Assembly: GCF_045689245.1 (NCBI RefSeq)
Contig: NZ_CP136865.1
Span: 3,658,001-3,722,000, forward strand
Direction of reading: 5' to 3'
DNA length: 64,000 bases
Origin: Congregibacter brevis
Lineage (GTDB): Bacteria > Pseudomonadota > Gammaproteobacteria > Pseudomonadales > Halieaceae
Part shown: positions 41,783 through 50,070 of the stretch, one piece after another
How positions within the stretch are numbered: position 1 is the first letter of the stretch
Layout: each line of letters opens with the position of its first letter
Made by a program: the position numbers and the translations under genes
Notes under the pieces: generated by a model
Told to the model about the DNA's origin: nothing
Seen by the model: only the letters and a program-made list of their open reading frames with translations
The model's database searches: none

Positions 41783-42715
41783 CTAGTTACTGTGAAACCA
41801 GCTTTCGGAAATAGCCTGATGTAAGTCGCTGATAATAAGCTGCAGCTCGTCGATGTAGGCATGCAGTTCATTCTGATCCAACTCTGTGGACTGAAAGCCA
41901 CGCAACTTGCGACGAGTACGCTCCACAACCTTAAGCGCGGCCTTGTTATTGCTCAGCGGGCCCAGCTCTTCTCGAATGCCTCGTACGCAAAAACGTACCG
42001 AGCGCGGAAATGTCTGCTCCATAAACACAAAGTCTACGGCAGCATTCTTCTCAACCTGTGGACCAATCATCCTCCGATAGGCACCCAGTGCGGACATGGA
42101 CTTTAGTAGCGTCCCCCAAAGCAAATGCTCTATACCCTGAGCAGCTCCTTCGCGCTCCAAAAAGTCTGACGCACCCACGTCGATGATTCGCGTGGTCATG
42201 TCGGCGCGCTCAAGGAGCTGACCCAGTTTTATAAAGCGATAGCTGTGATCACGGCATAAGGTGCTGCGCAGCACGCCATTGATCACCTGACAACGCTGAA
42301 TCACCTGCTCGAGATATTGCTGCCGATTACGCCGCCCTACAGAGTGTTCTGAAGCGTCAGCGGTATACAGATGCAGCTCGTTAACCAGCTCCCACACTTC
42401 GTCCGGGATAACATCTCGCGTTGTACGGACGTTCTCACGAGCCGCGTGCACCGCGTAGGGGATGCTACAGGACGCCTCAGCTTCGCCAATCAGTAAGCGC
42501 AACACATTCTGCTCATTGCGAACGTTAAACCACTCATCAAACACGGGATCCGCATCCAGGATCCGTACCAAAATCTCCCAACCGGGCTGGGAACCCCTTG
42601 GAATATCCATGATCAGGTGGTTATAAGCCGCCACCAACCTCGCTGTATCTTCTGCACGCTCGATGTAGCGCGCCATCCAATAAACACGCTCGGCAACTCT
42701 AGACAGCATAATCAT
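41783..42715 (-). CDS. Alpha-E domain protein (COG2307)
   Basis: A 310-aa, almost wholly helical protein. It opens with MLSRVAERVYWMARYIERAEDTARL, the signature of the alpha-E family, and carries RNRQQYLEQVIQRCQVINGVLRSTLCRDHSYRFIKLGQLLERADMTTRIIDVG in its centre. The family always travels with a circularly permuted ATP-grasp ligase and is predicted to belong to a peptide-synthesis or protein-tagging system; no activity is proven that I know of. Its ATG overlaps the ATP-grasp stop as ATGA. Confidence 0.88.
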   Translation of the reverse strand: MIMLSRVAERVYWMARYIERAEDTARLVAAYNHLIMDIPRGSQPGWEILVRILDADPVFDEWFNVRNEQNVLRLLIGEAEASCSIPYAVHAARENVRTTRDVIPDEVWELVNELHLYTADASEHSVGRRNRQQYLEQVIQRCQVINGVLRSTLCRDHSYRFIKLGQLLERADMTTRIIDVGASDFLEREGAAQGIEHLLWGTLLKSMSALGAYRRMIGPQVEKNAAVDFVFMEQTFPRSVRFCVRGIREELGPLSNNKAALKVVERTRRKLRGFQSTELDQNELHAYIDELQLIISDLHQAISESWFHSN

Positions 42716-44160
42716 AGTCGCCCCTCCACAATCCAGGTGTCCTTACTGCCACCACCCTGTGAGGAATTCACTACCAGTGACCCCTCCACCATAGCCACCC
42801 GCGTGAGTCCTCCGGCGGTTACCCAGGTATCACGGCTCTGTAAAATGAAGGGTCGTAAATCGAGATGGCGAGGCTTTATTTCGTCACCGATGTACGTAGG
42901 TGCCGTAGACAAAGACAAGGTCGGCTGCGCGATATAATTGCGAGGATTCTCTTCAATGAGTTTGGCAAACTTACGGTGCGTCGCCTTGTCTGCATGGGGG
43001 CCCACCATGATGCCGTAGCCACCTGACTCGTTCGCAGGCTTCACAACCAACTTCTCAAGGTTGTTGAGAACGTACTCACGGTCTGCCTCGCGCATACACA
43101 GATAGGTGGGCACGCTGCGAATCAAAGGCTTCTCATTTAAATAGTAGCGAATCATGTCGGGTACAAAGGCGTAGACCACCTTGTCGTCCGCCACTCCGGA
43201 GCCGGGAGCGTTTGCGATACCGACTTTGCCGCCCAGCCAAGAACGCATCAGCCCGGGGACGCCCAGAGCAGAGTCTTCACGGAACGCTTCGGGGTCCATA
43301 AAGTCTTCGTCGATACGACGATAAATAACATCCACCTGGACCGGGCCATCGACCGTGCGCATGTAAACACAGTCATCTTCCCCAACGAACAAGTCCGCGC
43401 CTTCGACCAGCTCTGCGCCCATGCCCTGCGCCAGGAACGCATGCTCAAAGTAAGCAGAGTTGTAAATACCCGGCGTCAGCACAACGATGACAGGCCTCTT
43501 GCGCTCTCTGGGTGATAGCGCTGCAAGCATGGAGTAAAGCTGTGACGGGTAGTCATCCACAGGAAGGATGCTGTAGTTCTCAAAAATCTCCGGGAGCACC
43601 CGCTTGGTGATTTCGCGATTCTCCACCATATAGGACACGCCTGAGGGCACTCGCAAATTATCCTCAAGGACATAGAAATGTCCGTCGCCGTCGCGCACCA
43701 GATCCGAGCCGCAGATATTCGCCCAAACACCGAATCGCGGAGACGCGCCCATGCACTGCTCTTTGAAGTTGGTGGACTCGAGTACTGTCTCCGGTGGGAC
43801 TATGCCATCGGCGAAGATTTTCTGTTTGTTATAGACATCATGGATAAACATGTTGAGCGCGCGGCTGCGCTGCTCAAGCCCCCGACGCACTTTTTCCCAC
43901 TCCCGGGAAGTAATCACTCGAGGAATAAGATCAAAGGGCCAGGCACGATCAATGTTTCCCGCCTCGCTATACACGGTGAAGGAAATACCCATCTCTCGGA
44001 TAGCCATTTCCGCAGCCGTTCGGCGAGCTGCCAGATCGTCAGCCGGCAATTCTTTCAGCAACTTGACCGCAGGCCGGGCCACCTGCCGGGGAGTACCCTT
44101 TGGGGTTATCAGCTCGTCGTAGTATTTCGACGCGCTATAGCGGTTCCAGTTCTTGTCCAT
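42712..44160 (-). CDS. Circularly permuted ATP-grasp protein (COG2308)
   Basis: A 482-aa cytosolic protein of the ATP-grasp superfamily, expected to form an amide bond with acyl-phosphate chemistry. ALNMFIHDVYNKQKIFADGI, RVPSGVSYMVENREITKRVLPE, VDVIYRRIDEDFMDPEAF and LVVKPANESGGYGIMVGP are recognised family blocks. The start at 44160 (MDKNWNRYS) has GGAGG upstream. It heads the ATP-grasp/alpha-E/zinc-peptidase operon and diverges from the molybdopterin oxidoreductase gene. In many bacteria this pair accompanies Anbu, as here. Confidence 0.9.
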   Translation of the reverse strand: MDKNWNRYSASKYYDELITPKGTPRQVARPAVKLLKELPADDLAARRTAAEMAIREMGISFTVYSEAGNIDRAWPFDLIPRVITSREWEKVRRGLEQRSRALNMFIHDVYNKQKIFADGIVPPETVLESTNFKEQCMGASPRFGVWANICGSDLVRDGDGHFYVLEDNLRVPSGVSYMVENREITKRVLPEIFENYSILPVDDYPSQLYSMLAALSPRERKRPVIVVLTPGIYNSAYFEHAFLAQGMGAELVEGADLFVGEDDCVYMRTVDGPVQVDVIYRRIDEDFMDPEAFREDSALGVPGLMRSWLGGKVGIANAPGSGVADDKVVYAFVPDMIRYYLNEKPLIRSVPTYLCMREADREYVLNNLEKLVVKPANESGGYGIMVGPHADKATHRKFAKLIEENPRNYIAQPTLSLSTAPTYIGDEIKPRHLDLRPFILQSRDTWVTAGGLTRVAMVEGSLVVNSSQGGGSKDTWIVEGRL

Positions 44161-44295
44161 GAGGCCTCCATCAGTAACTGCTTCGCGGTACCCACTAGGG
44201 ATTCCCGTCATCGGCAGTGCTACAGTGTAGCAAGCTGAGACAAAGCAATGCGTCAACCTCGTCGCCAGAACCCGTATACAAGGTGGACGGGCGAA

Positions 44296-44314
44296 GGATT
44301 CTGCTGAAGAATCC
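44296..44314. repeat. Small stem-loop in the ATP-grasp/molybdoenzyme divergent gap
   Basis: A perfect 7-bp inverted repeat (GGATTCT / AGAATCC) with a 5-nt loop lies in the 220-bp divergent spacer, about 135 bp upstream of the ATP-grasp start and 67 bp upstream of the oxidoreductase start. It could be an operator. No U-tract follows on either strand. Confidence 0.4.
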
Positions 44315-44380
44315 CGACTCGAGATTGACGTTTGACGAATTTTTTACTGCTTAACGACTTTTTATTACTGGACCCCACCC

Positions 44381-46498
44381 ATGACACAAACCCACTACCG
44401 TGCCTGCCATCTCTGTGAAGCTATCTGTGGCTTGAAAATCGAAACCCGGGGCGAAGAAATCCTCTCTATAAAAGGCGATCCGGACGACCCGCTGAGCCGA
44501 GGGCATATTTGTCCAAAGGCCGTGGCCTTGCAGGACATTCACGAAGATCCCGATCGTCTGCGTTACCCGGTGAAACGAGTCGACGGTGAGAACGGGCAGC
44601 ATAGCTGGGTAGAAATTAGCTGGGACGAAGCTCTGGATACCACCGCAGAGGCGCTGATGCGCAGCTATCGAGAGCACGGCGTGGATTCAATAGGCGTGTA
44701 TCTGGGCAACCCGTCGGTGCACAACTACGGCATGCTGACCCATCAAAACTACTTATTCCGCTGGCTGCGATCAAAAAACCGCTTCTCAGCCACATCTGTC
44801 GATCAACTCCCTCACCACCTTACGTCGCTATGGTTGTTTGGACATAAGTCTCTCTTCCCGATCCCGGATATTGATCGCAGTGAATACTTTCTAATGCTGG
44901 GCGCTAACCCGCTCGCCAGCAATGGCAGTATCTGGACCGTCCCCGACGTGAAGAAACGCATAAAGGATATGAAAGCGCGGGGAGGCAAGCTCATCGTCGT
45001 GGACCCTCGACGAACCGAAACCGCCGAACTCGCGAGCGAGCACCTTTCCATCGTTCCCGGTAGCGATGCGCTGTTTCTTGCTGCAATGCTCAACACTCTG
45101 TTTGAAGACGGAATCGCTGATCCAGGGAAGCTTTCAGCGTTTACTACCGGCCTTGACGAAATAGCCGCAGCCGTTGCGACATTTACTCCGGAGCACGCTG
45201 CGCAACACTGCGGTATCGATGCTCCAACCATCCGACGCATAGCCAAGGACTTTGCCGACTCAGGCGCGGCGATTTGCTACGGCCGCATGGGTGTATCCAC
45301 CCAAATTTTTGGCGGCCTCTGCCAATGGCTCATACAGATCATCAACATCGCTACGGGTAACTTGGATAAGGTCGGGGGCAGCCTGTTTACCCTGCCTGCA
45401 GTGGATCAAGTACCGCGCACAGGTCCCGGTGGTTTCGATCGGCATCGCAGTCGGGTTCGCAACCTACCCGAGTTTGACCGCGAACTTCCGGCCGCAGCAA
45501 TGGCCGAAGAAATCACCACGCCAGGCGAAGGTCAGATCCGTGTCATGTTCACTGGAGCCGGTAACCCCGTACTCTCCACCCCTAACGGCCGCGCTCTGGA
45601 CGATGCACTGCCCCAGCTGGATTTTATGGTATCGCTGGATCCCTACATCAACGAGACCACTCGGCATGCCCATATCATTCTGCCGCCGACCTCGCCGTTG
45701 GAGCATGACCATTACGATATCGCCTTCCATATCAACGCAATGCGTAACACAAGCCGTTACAACCCCCCGGTATTCGAGCCTGCATCCGACAAGCTCCATG
45801 ACTGGGAGATATTCACCGCTTTAGGAGAACGGGTTGCGCGCGCGCTGGGCGAGGAACCCAAGGAGCTTGTAGCGCCCCATGAAATGATCGATGTCGGCCT
45901 GCAGTTTGGCCCCTATGGGAAGGATAGCGAGCACGATCTGAGCCTGGAGAAACTCAAGGACAATCCATCGGGAATCGATCTCGGAGAGCTGCAACCGATG
46001 CTCCCTGATCGTCTAATGACCGCTGACAAACAGATTCATTGCGCGGCGCCCCCGGCGCTGGCAGACCTCGATCGTCTGGCGAGCACTTTTGGAGGCACAC
46101 CCGCGGATGGCCTGTTGCTTATCGGCCGGCGGCATGTGCGCTCAAACAATTCCTGGATGCACAATTATCACCGCCTCGTTAAGGGTAAGCCCCGCGATCA
46201 ACTGATGGTGCATCCAGAGGACCTAAGCGCTCATGCACTCAAGGATGGCGACCAAGCGCTTCTGCAGTCGCGCAGTGGAGAAGTTACGGTAACTCTACTG
46301 GCATCCGACGAAGTCATGCCCGGAGTGGTTAGCCTTCCCCATGGTTACGGCCACAATCGCCAGGGAGTGCGCATGAATACAGCTAGTGCAAACGCCGGGG
46401 TATCCTGCAATGACGTAACCGATGCCGCATACCTGGACGAACTCTCGGGCAACGCTGCTATTAATGGAGTACCCGTCAAGCTAAGCGCTATCGCATAA
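44381..46498 (+). CDS. Molybdopterin-dependent oxidoreductase with [4Fe-4S] cluster
   Basis: A 705-aa DMSO-reductase-family protein. An N-terminal cluster motif (Cys9, Cys12, Cys16, Cys44) is followed by the bis-MGD-binding domains: SIGVYLGNPSVHNYG, YFLMLGANPLASNG, VVDPRRTETAELA and INETTRHAHIILPPTSPLEHDHYD. The C-terminal aspartate-decarboxylase-like barrel carries LIGRRHVRSNNSWMHNYHRL. No Tat signal is present, so it is cytosolic. No partner subunit gene is adjacent, so it is probably a single-subunit enzyme of the formate-dehydrogenase-like or assimilatory type. The substrate is unknown. Confidence 0.88.
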   Translation: MTQTHYRACHLCEAICGLKIETRGEEILSIKGDPDDPLSRGHICPKAVALQDIHEDPDRLRYPVKRVDGENGQHSWVEISWDEALDTTAEALMRSYREHGVDSIGVYLGNPSVHNYGMLTHQNYLFRWLRSKNRFSATSVDQLPHHLTSLWLFGHKSLFPIPDIDRSEYFLMLGANPLASNGSIWTVPDVKKRIKDMKARGGKLIVVDPRRTETAELASEHLSIVPGSDALFLAAMLNTLFEDGIADPGKLSAFTTGLDEIAAAVATFTPEHAAQHCGIDAPTIRRIAKDFADSGAAICYGRMGVSTQIFGGLCQWLIQIINIATGNLDKVGGSLFTLPAVDQVPRTGPGGFDRHRSRVRNLPEFDRELPAAAMAEEITTPGEGQIRVMFTGAGNPVLSTPNGRALDDALPQLDFMVSLDPYINETTRHAHIILPPTSPLEHDHYDIAFHINAMRNTSRYNPPVFEPASDKLHDWEIFTALGERVARALGEEPKELVAPHEMIDVGLQFGPYGKDSEHDLSLEKLKDNPSGIDLGELQPMLPDRLMTADKQIHCAAPPALADLDRLASTFGGTPADGLLLIGRRHVRSNNSWMHNYHRLVKGKPRDQLMVHPEDLSAHALKDGDQALLQSRSGEVTVTLLASDEVMPGVVSLPHGYGHNRQGVRMNTASANAGVSCNDVTDAAYLDELSGNAAINGVPVKLSAIA

Positions 46499-46546
46499 GG
46501 TAAGCTCTACCGTTACCAGTTCTCTTGTTAGCTAAGGAGTAGTCTC

Positions 46547-47140
46547 ATGGAAATTTCGTCGATCGTGTTTTGGCTGGTGTTACTCGGCTTGGTGATTTAT
46601 GTCATCAACATCTACAACACCTTGGTCAGCCTCAAGAACCGCCATGAGAATGCTTTCGCTCAGATTGAAGTCCAGCTGAAACGCCGCTACGACCTCATTC
46701 CCAATCTGGTTGAGACCGCCAGGGCCTACATGGCTCATGAACGAGAGACATTAGATGCGGTAGTCAGCGCCCGAAACGAGGCCGCTGCTGTGCTCAAAGC
46801 ACTGGGAGAAGGGGGCGGTGGTGCTTCCATGGCCAGCCTAGCGGGCGCCGAAAATAATCTGCAGGGCGCTCTTGGGAAACTCAACATCACCATGGAAGCC
46901 TATCCAGACCTGAAAGCCAGTGAGAACATGCAGCAGTTATCTGAGGAACTCACAAGCACTGAGAACCGGGTGGCCTTTGCTCGTCAGGGTTTCAACGACG
47001 CTATCATGGCCTTTAACACCTATCGACAAAGTTTTCCGCCGGTTGTTCTGGCAGCCACCTTTGGTCACCCTACAGACGCTGAGCTCCTCGAGTTTGATGA
47101 TTCGGCGCAAATTCAGGCCGCACCTACCGTCAGTTTCTGA
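46547..47140 (+). CDS. lemA: LemA family protein
   Basis: A 197-aa protein with one N-terminal membrane helix (about residues 5-24) and a long helical body facing either side. YNTLVSLKNRHENAFAQIEVQLKRRYDLIPNLVETARAYMAHE is the family signature, and FNDAIMAFNTYRQSFPPVVLA closes it. The function is unclear, though it often accompanies M48-type membrane proteases as here. AAGGAG precedes the ATG, and the protease gene follows after 23 bp. Confidence 0.94.
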   Translation: MEISSIVFWLVLLGLVIYVINIYNTLVSLKNRHENAFAQIEVQLKRRYDLIPNLVETARAYMAHERETLDAVVSARNEAAAVLKALGEGGGGASMASLAGAENNLQGALGKLNITMEAYPDLKASENMQQLSEELTSTENRVAFARQGFNDAIMAFNTYRQSFPPVVLAATFGHPTDAELLEFDDSAQIQAAPTVSF

Positions 47141-47163
47141 TGCAAGACTAATGAGCTCCCGTC

Positions 47164-49152
47164 GTGGACTTCTTCTCCCAGCAGGATCGCGCTCGACGTA
47201 ACACGCGCTACCTTGTAGTGCTGTTTATTCTGGCGCTCAGCCTCATCGTATTGCTAGTGAACGCACTGGTGACAGCGTTTCTGTGGGTGGGCGGGGACTA
47301 CAATATTTATGTCGGCGGCACTGGATGGAAAGGTTATCTGGCACTCTTCTCTTGGGACCGCTTCGCCATCATCGGCCTGGCGGTAGTATCCACCGTTGGC
47401 TTTGTGTCTCTGGTGAGATGGCTACAACTCGCTTCCGGGGGCAAGGCCGTAGCGGAAAGCCTCGGGGGCAGACGGGTCTTACGCCAGAGCGCCGACCCTT
47501 ACGAAAAACGCTGTTTGAACATCGTCGAGGAGCTTTCTCTTGCGGCCAATATGCCCGTACCCGCGCTCTACGTGCTCCCCGAAGAGCGTGGTATCAATGC
47601 CTTTGCCGCGGGCGTTAATCCTACCGATGCTGTTGTCGCCGTCACACGCGGCGCCGCTCTTCAGCTAACCCGCGACGAACTACAGGGCGTGGTGGCGCAC
47701 GAATTCAGCCACATCCTTAACGGGGACATGCGTCTGGGAATTCGTCTTGCTTCATTGCTCAAAGGTATTACTTTCATCGGCGATGTTGGACATTTTTTGT
47801 TGCGGATGGGCGCCTATGGCGTAGGACGGAGTAACCGACGCAGTGAAAGCAGCGCTGCCTTGCCGGTCGTTGGTTTGGGCTTGATGATCATAGGGTGGCT
47901 GGGTTCCCTAGCCGCGGGATTTATCAAAGCTGCCATCAGCCGCCAGAAAGAATACTTGGCCGATGCCAGCGCGGTGCAGTTCACTCGAGATACCAGCGGT
48001 ATCGCCGATGCCTTGAAAGTGATTGGTGGCTTCGTTCCTGGGTCGCTGGTTCACAGCGCAAGAGCACCGGAAATGTCGCACATTTTTTTTGGCGAAGTAC
48101 GTCACCGCCTGTGGGAAGGCTTCGCTACGCACCCTCCTCTGGATAGACGTATCCGGCGTCTGGACAAAAACTGGAACGGGCAGTTTATCCAGCGCTCTGA
48201 AGTTCGCTACGCGACTGAGCCTCTTTCAGCCAATGATGTGCAGACGGGAGTCGGCAGAGCTGCGCTGGTCGCCGCAGCAATGGCGAATGTCGCGCTTCCC
48301 GACGAGGCAGCTATCGCTACCGATGGTCAGACAATCATCGAAGATGCTGAGTTTTCGCAAGATCAACGCGTTACGGAGATGGTCGCAGAGAATGATCTCC
48401 TTGGTGAAACGGTCGAACAAATACCTGAGGTTTTGCACAATGCCGTCTTGGAGCCCCTGGGCGCTACCGCAGTAGCTCTCGCTCTGGTTACCGCTCGGCG
48501 GCAAGATGACACGCTAAACGCCGCGCTGACTGTTCTCAAGGAAAAGGCTGCTCGTGGCCAAGAAGAGCTGGTCGCGAGACTGTTACCTAAAGTAAGTAGT
48601 CTGGGACCGGGGCAACGCTTCCCTCTCATGGCCTCAGCAATGCCGGCTCTTAAGAGCATGTCGACGCCTCAGTACCGGGAGTTCAAGACCACCTTGCTGT
48701 CTGTCATCCAGAGCGATGGACAGATTGATCTCTTTGAATGGTGCCTGTTTCAGCTGCTCAGACACTACCTGGATCCGGAATACCTACGTGTAGAGAACAG
48801 TCGGCCTCGCTATCGCCACATGGCTAAAGTGAGAGCCCCTCTGCGTCAGGTTCTTTCCGTTCTAGCCCATCAGGGTACAGGTGACAGTGCCCGTGCTTTT
48901 GCCTTGGCCTGTGAGGACCTGAAACTCTCGGGCCTGCAACTGCTGCCCCTTGCCCAGTGCAGCGTCGCTGAGTTCAGTCGGGGGGTGCACACTCTGGCTG
49001 ACTGCTATCCCTTACTAAAGCCTCGAATTCTCAAAGCCATGGCCTTGGCTGCGGCCGACGACGGCGAAGTTTGTCCCGTCGAGCGTGAACTGGTTGTCGC
49101 AGTCGCCGCGGTTATGGACTGCCCGCTTCCGCCGGAGCTAGCGCTGAGCTAG
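47164..49152 (+). CDS. M48-family membrane metalloprotease with TerB-like C-terminal region
   Basis: A 662-aa inner-membrane protease. Two N-terminal helices (about residues 15-40 and 65-88) precede the catalytic domain, with the zinc motif HEFSH at residues 179-183 followed by a third-ligand helix, ISRQKEYLADASAVQFTR. About 300 further residues have no protease motifs. They include two acidic loops, VIQSDGQIDLFEWCLF and ALAAADDGEVCPVERELV, that resemble TerB-type helical repeats. It starts with GTG. It pairs with lemA, suggesting envelope quality control; the C-terminal role is inference. Confidence 0.9.
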   Translation: MDFFSQQDRARRNTRYLVVLFILALSLIVLLVNALVTAFLWVGGDYNIYVGGTGWKGYLALFSWDRFAIIGLAVVSTVGFVSLVRWLQLASGGKAVAESLGGRRVLRQSADPYEKRCLNIVEELSLAANMPVPALYVLPEERGINAFAAGVNPTDAVVAVTRGAALQLTRDELQGVVAHEFSHILNGDMRLGIRLASLLKGITFIGDVGHFLLRMGAYGVGRSNRRSESSAALPVVGLGLMIIGWLGSLAAGFIKAAISRQKEYLADASAVQFTRDTSGIADALKVIGGFVPGSLVHSARAPEMSHIFFGEVRHRLWEGFATHPPLDRRIRRLDKNWNGQFIQRSEVRYATEPLSANDVQTGVGRAALVAAAMANVALPDEAAIATDGQTIIEDAEFSQDQRVTEMVAENDLLGETVEQIPEVLHNAVLEPLGATAVALALVTARRQDDTLNAALTVLKEKAARGQEELVARLLPKVSSLGPGQRFPLMASAMPALKSMSTPQYREFKTTLLSVIQSDGQIDLFEWCLFQLLRHYLDPEYLRVENSRPRYRHMAKVRAPLRQVLSVLAHQGTGDSARAFALACEDLKLSGLQLLPLAQCSVAEFSRGVHTLADCYPLLKPRILKAMALAAADDGEVCPVERELVVAVAAVMDCPLPPELALS

Positions 49153-49269
49153 GAATCCCCAGGTGAGCACTCTTGAACATCGCTGCATTCGATCATTTCT
49201 GGCCGACTGAATACGAAGTACCTTTCCATCTGTGCGTGCTCTGCTAAGCTTTTATCGTGTTTTAGACAC

Positions 49270-49293
49270 CTCGACATCAAGGATGATGTCGAG
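49270..49293. repeat. Perfect 9-bp inverted repeat upstream of the AraC-type gene
   Basis: CTCGACATC (49270-49278) and GATGTCGAG (49285-49293) are perfectly complementary around a 6-nt loop, 64 bp before the start of the AraC-type regulator gene. There is no following U-tract on either strand, so an operator or leader stem-loop is more likely than a terminator. Confidence 0.6.
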
Positions 49294-49357
49294 CCTGAGT
49301 TCGCCTGACATCGGTTACGACGAATAGGAAATCAATTTATCGAGCAAGGAGGCATCG

Positions 49358-50068
49358 ATGACACAGATTTTTCACTCCCGACCTGATCCCGGTCCAAGAC
49401 CGTTACCGCAGAGCACGCCGCAACATTCTGTGGACTGTCATCAAAACCCTGGGCAAAACCCCGGAACCATCGGTCGGCAGATCACCGTGGGCTACCACCA
49501 GATACCGCGGGAGCAACCCCCAGAAAGAGAACAATCGGTAAGCTCAGACCGTCATCTGATTGCACCCGAAGGCAACAGCAACCACTGGGGCGACTTCGCG
49601 CGTTATAAATCGGACGCCCCAACAGTGGCATATTGTCCAGGTGCGAAAGAGGACTTGGGTCCTAGAGGACCGCTAGGTGAGATTCAGCAGCAGATACCGT
49701 CCAGCGCGACCGCAAATCACGACGAAGAAAACCATGGGGGCTACATGCCTCTTTCGCGAACGACGGACCGGGTGCTTCGGATATTGCTAGATGATGACCT
49801 TTCTAGGGTGCGGGCGGAAAGTGTTGCTGACACTTTAGGCATCAGTTGCACCACTTTGCGTCGGCGCTTGCGCAACGATCACACGAGCTATCAGTTCCTG
49901 TTGGATAGAGCCAGGCAGTTCCGCTGTGAATCTCGTCTGCGGGAGCGCTGGCTCCCGGGAAAGTGCCTCGCGGACGAACTAGGTTACCTGGAAGTAAACA
50001 GCTTTTACCGGGCGTTCAGGCGCTGGACCGGCGTCAGTTACAGTGATTATCGCCAGCGCTATCACTAA
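49358..50068 (+). CDS. AraC-type HTH protein with disordered N-terminal region
   Basis: A 236-aa protein. The first 130 or so residues are rich in Pro, Gln, His and Gly, contain no recognised sensor fold and are probably disordered. The C-terminal 105 residues form an AraC-type double helix-turn-helix: VRAESVADTLGISCTTLRRRLRNDH, then CLADELGYLEVNSFYRAFRRWTGVSYSDYRQRYH. A strong AAGGAGG ribosome-binding site precedes the ATG. It could regulate the lemA/M48 genes or itself through the inverted repeat upstream; that is inference. It converges on purA with a 2-bp gap. Confidence 0.82.
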   Translation: MTQIFHSRPDPGPRPLPQSTPQHSVDCHQNPGQNPGTIGRQITVGYHQIPREQPPEREQSVSSDRHLIAPEGNSNHWGDFARYKSDAPTVAYCPGAKEDLGPRGPLGEIQQQIPSSATANHDEENHGGYMPLSRTTDRVLRILLDDDLSRVRAESVADTLGISCTTLRRRLRNDHTSYQFLLDRARQFRCESRLRERWLPGKCLADELGYLEVNSFYRAFRRWTGVSYSDYRQRYH

Positions 50069-50070
50069 GC

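Noticed and set aside
49270..49293. Inverted repeat after the M48 gene as its terminator
   Set aside because: The stem is perfect, but the sequence after it is GC-mixed without a T run, so an operator or leader element is preferred.
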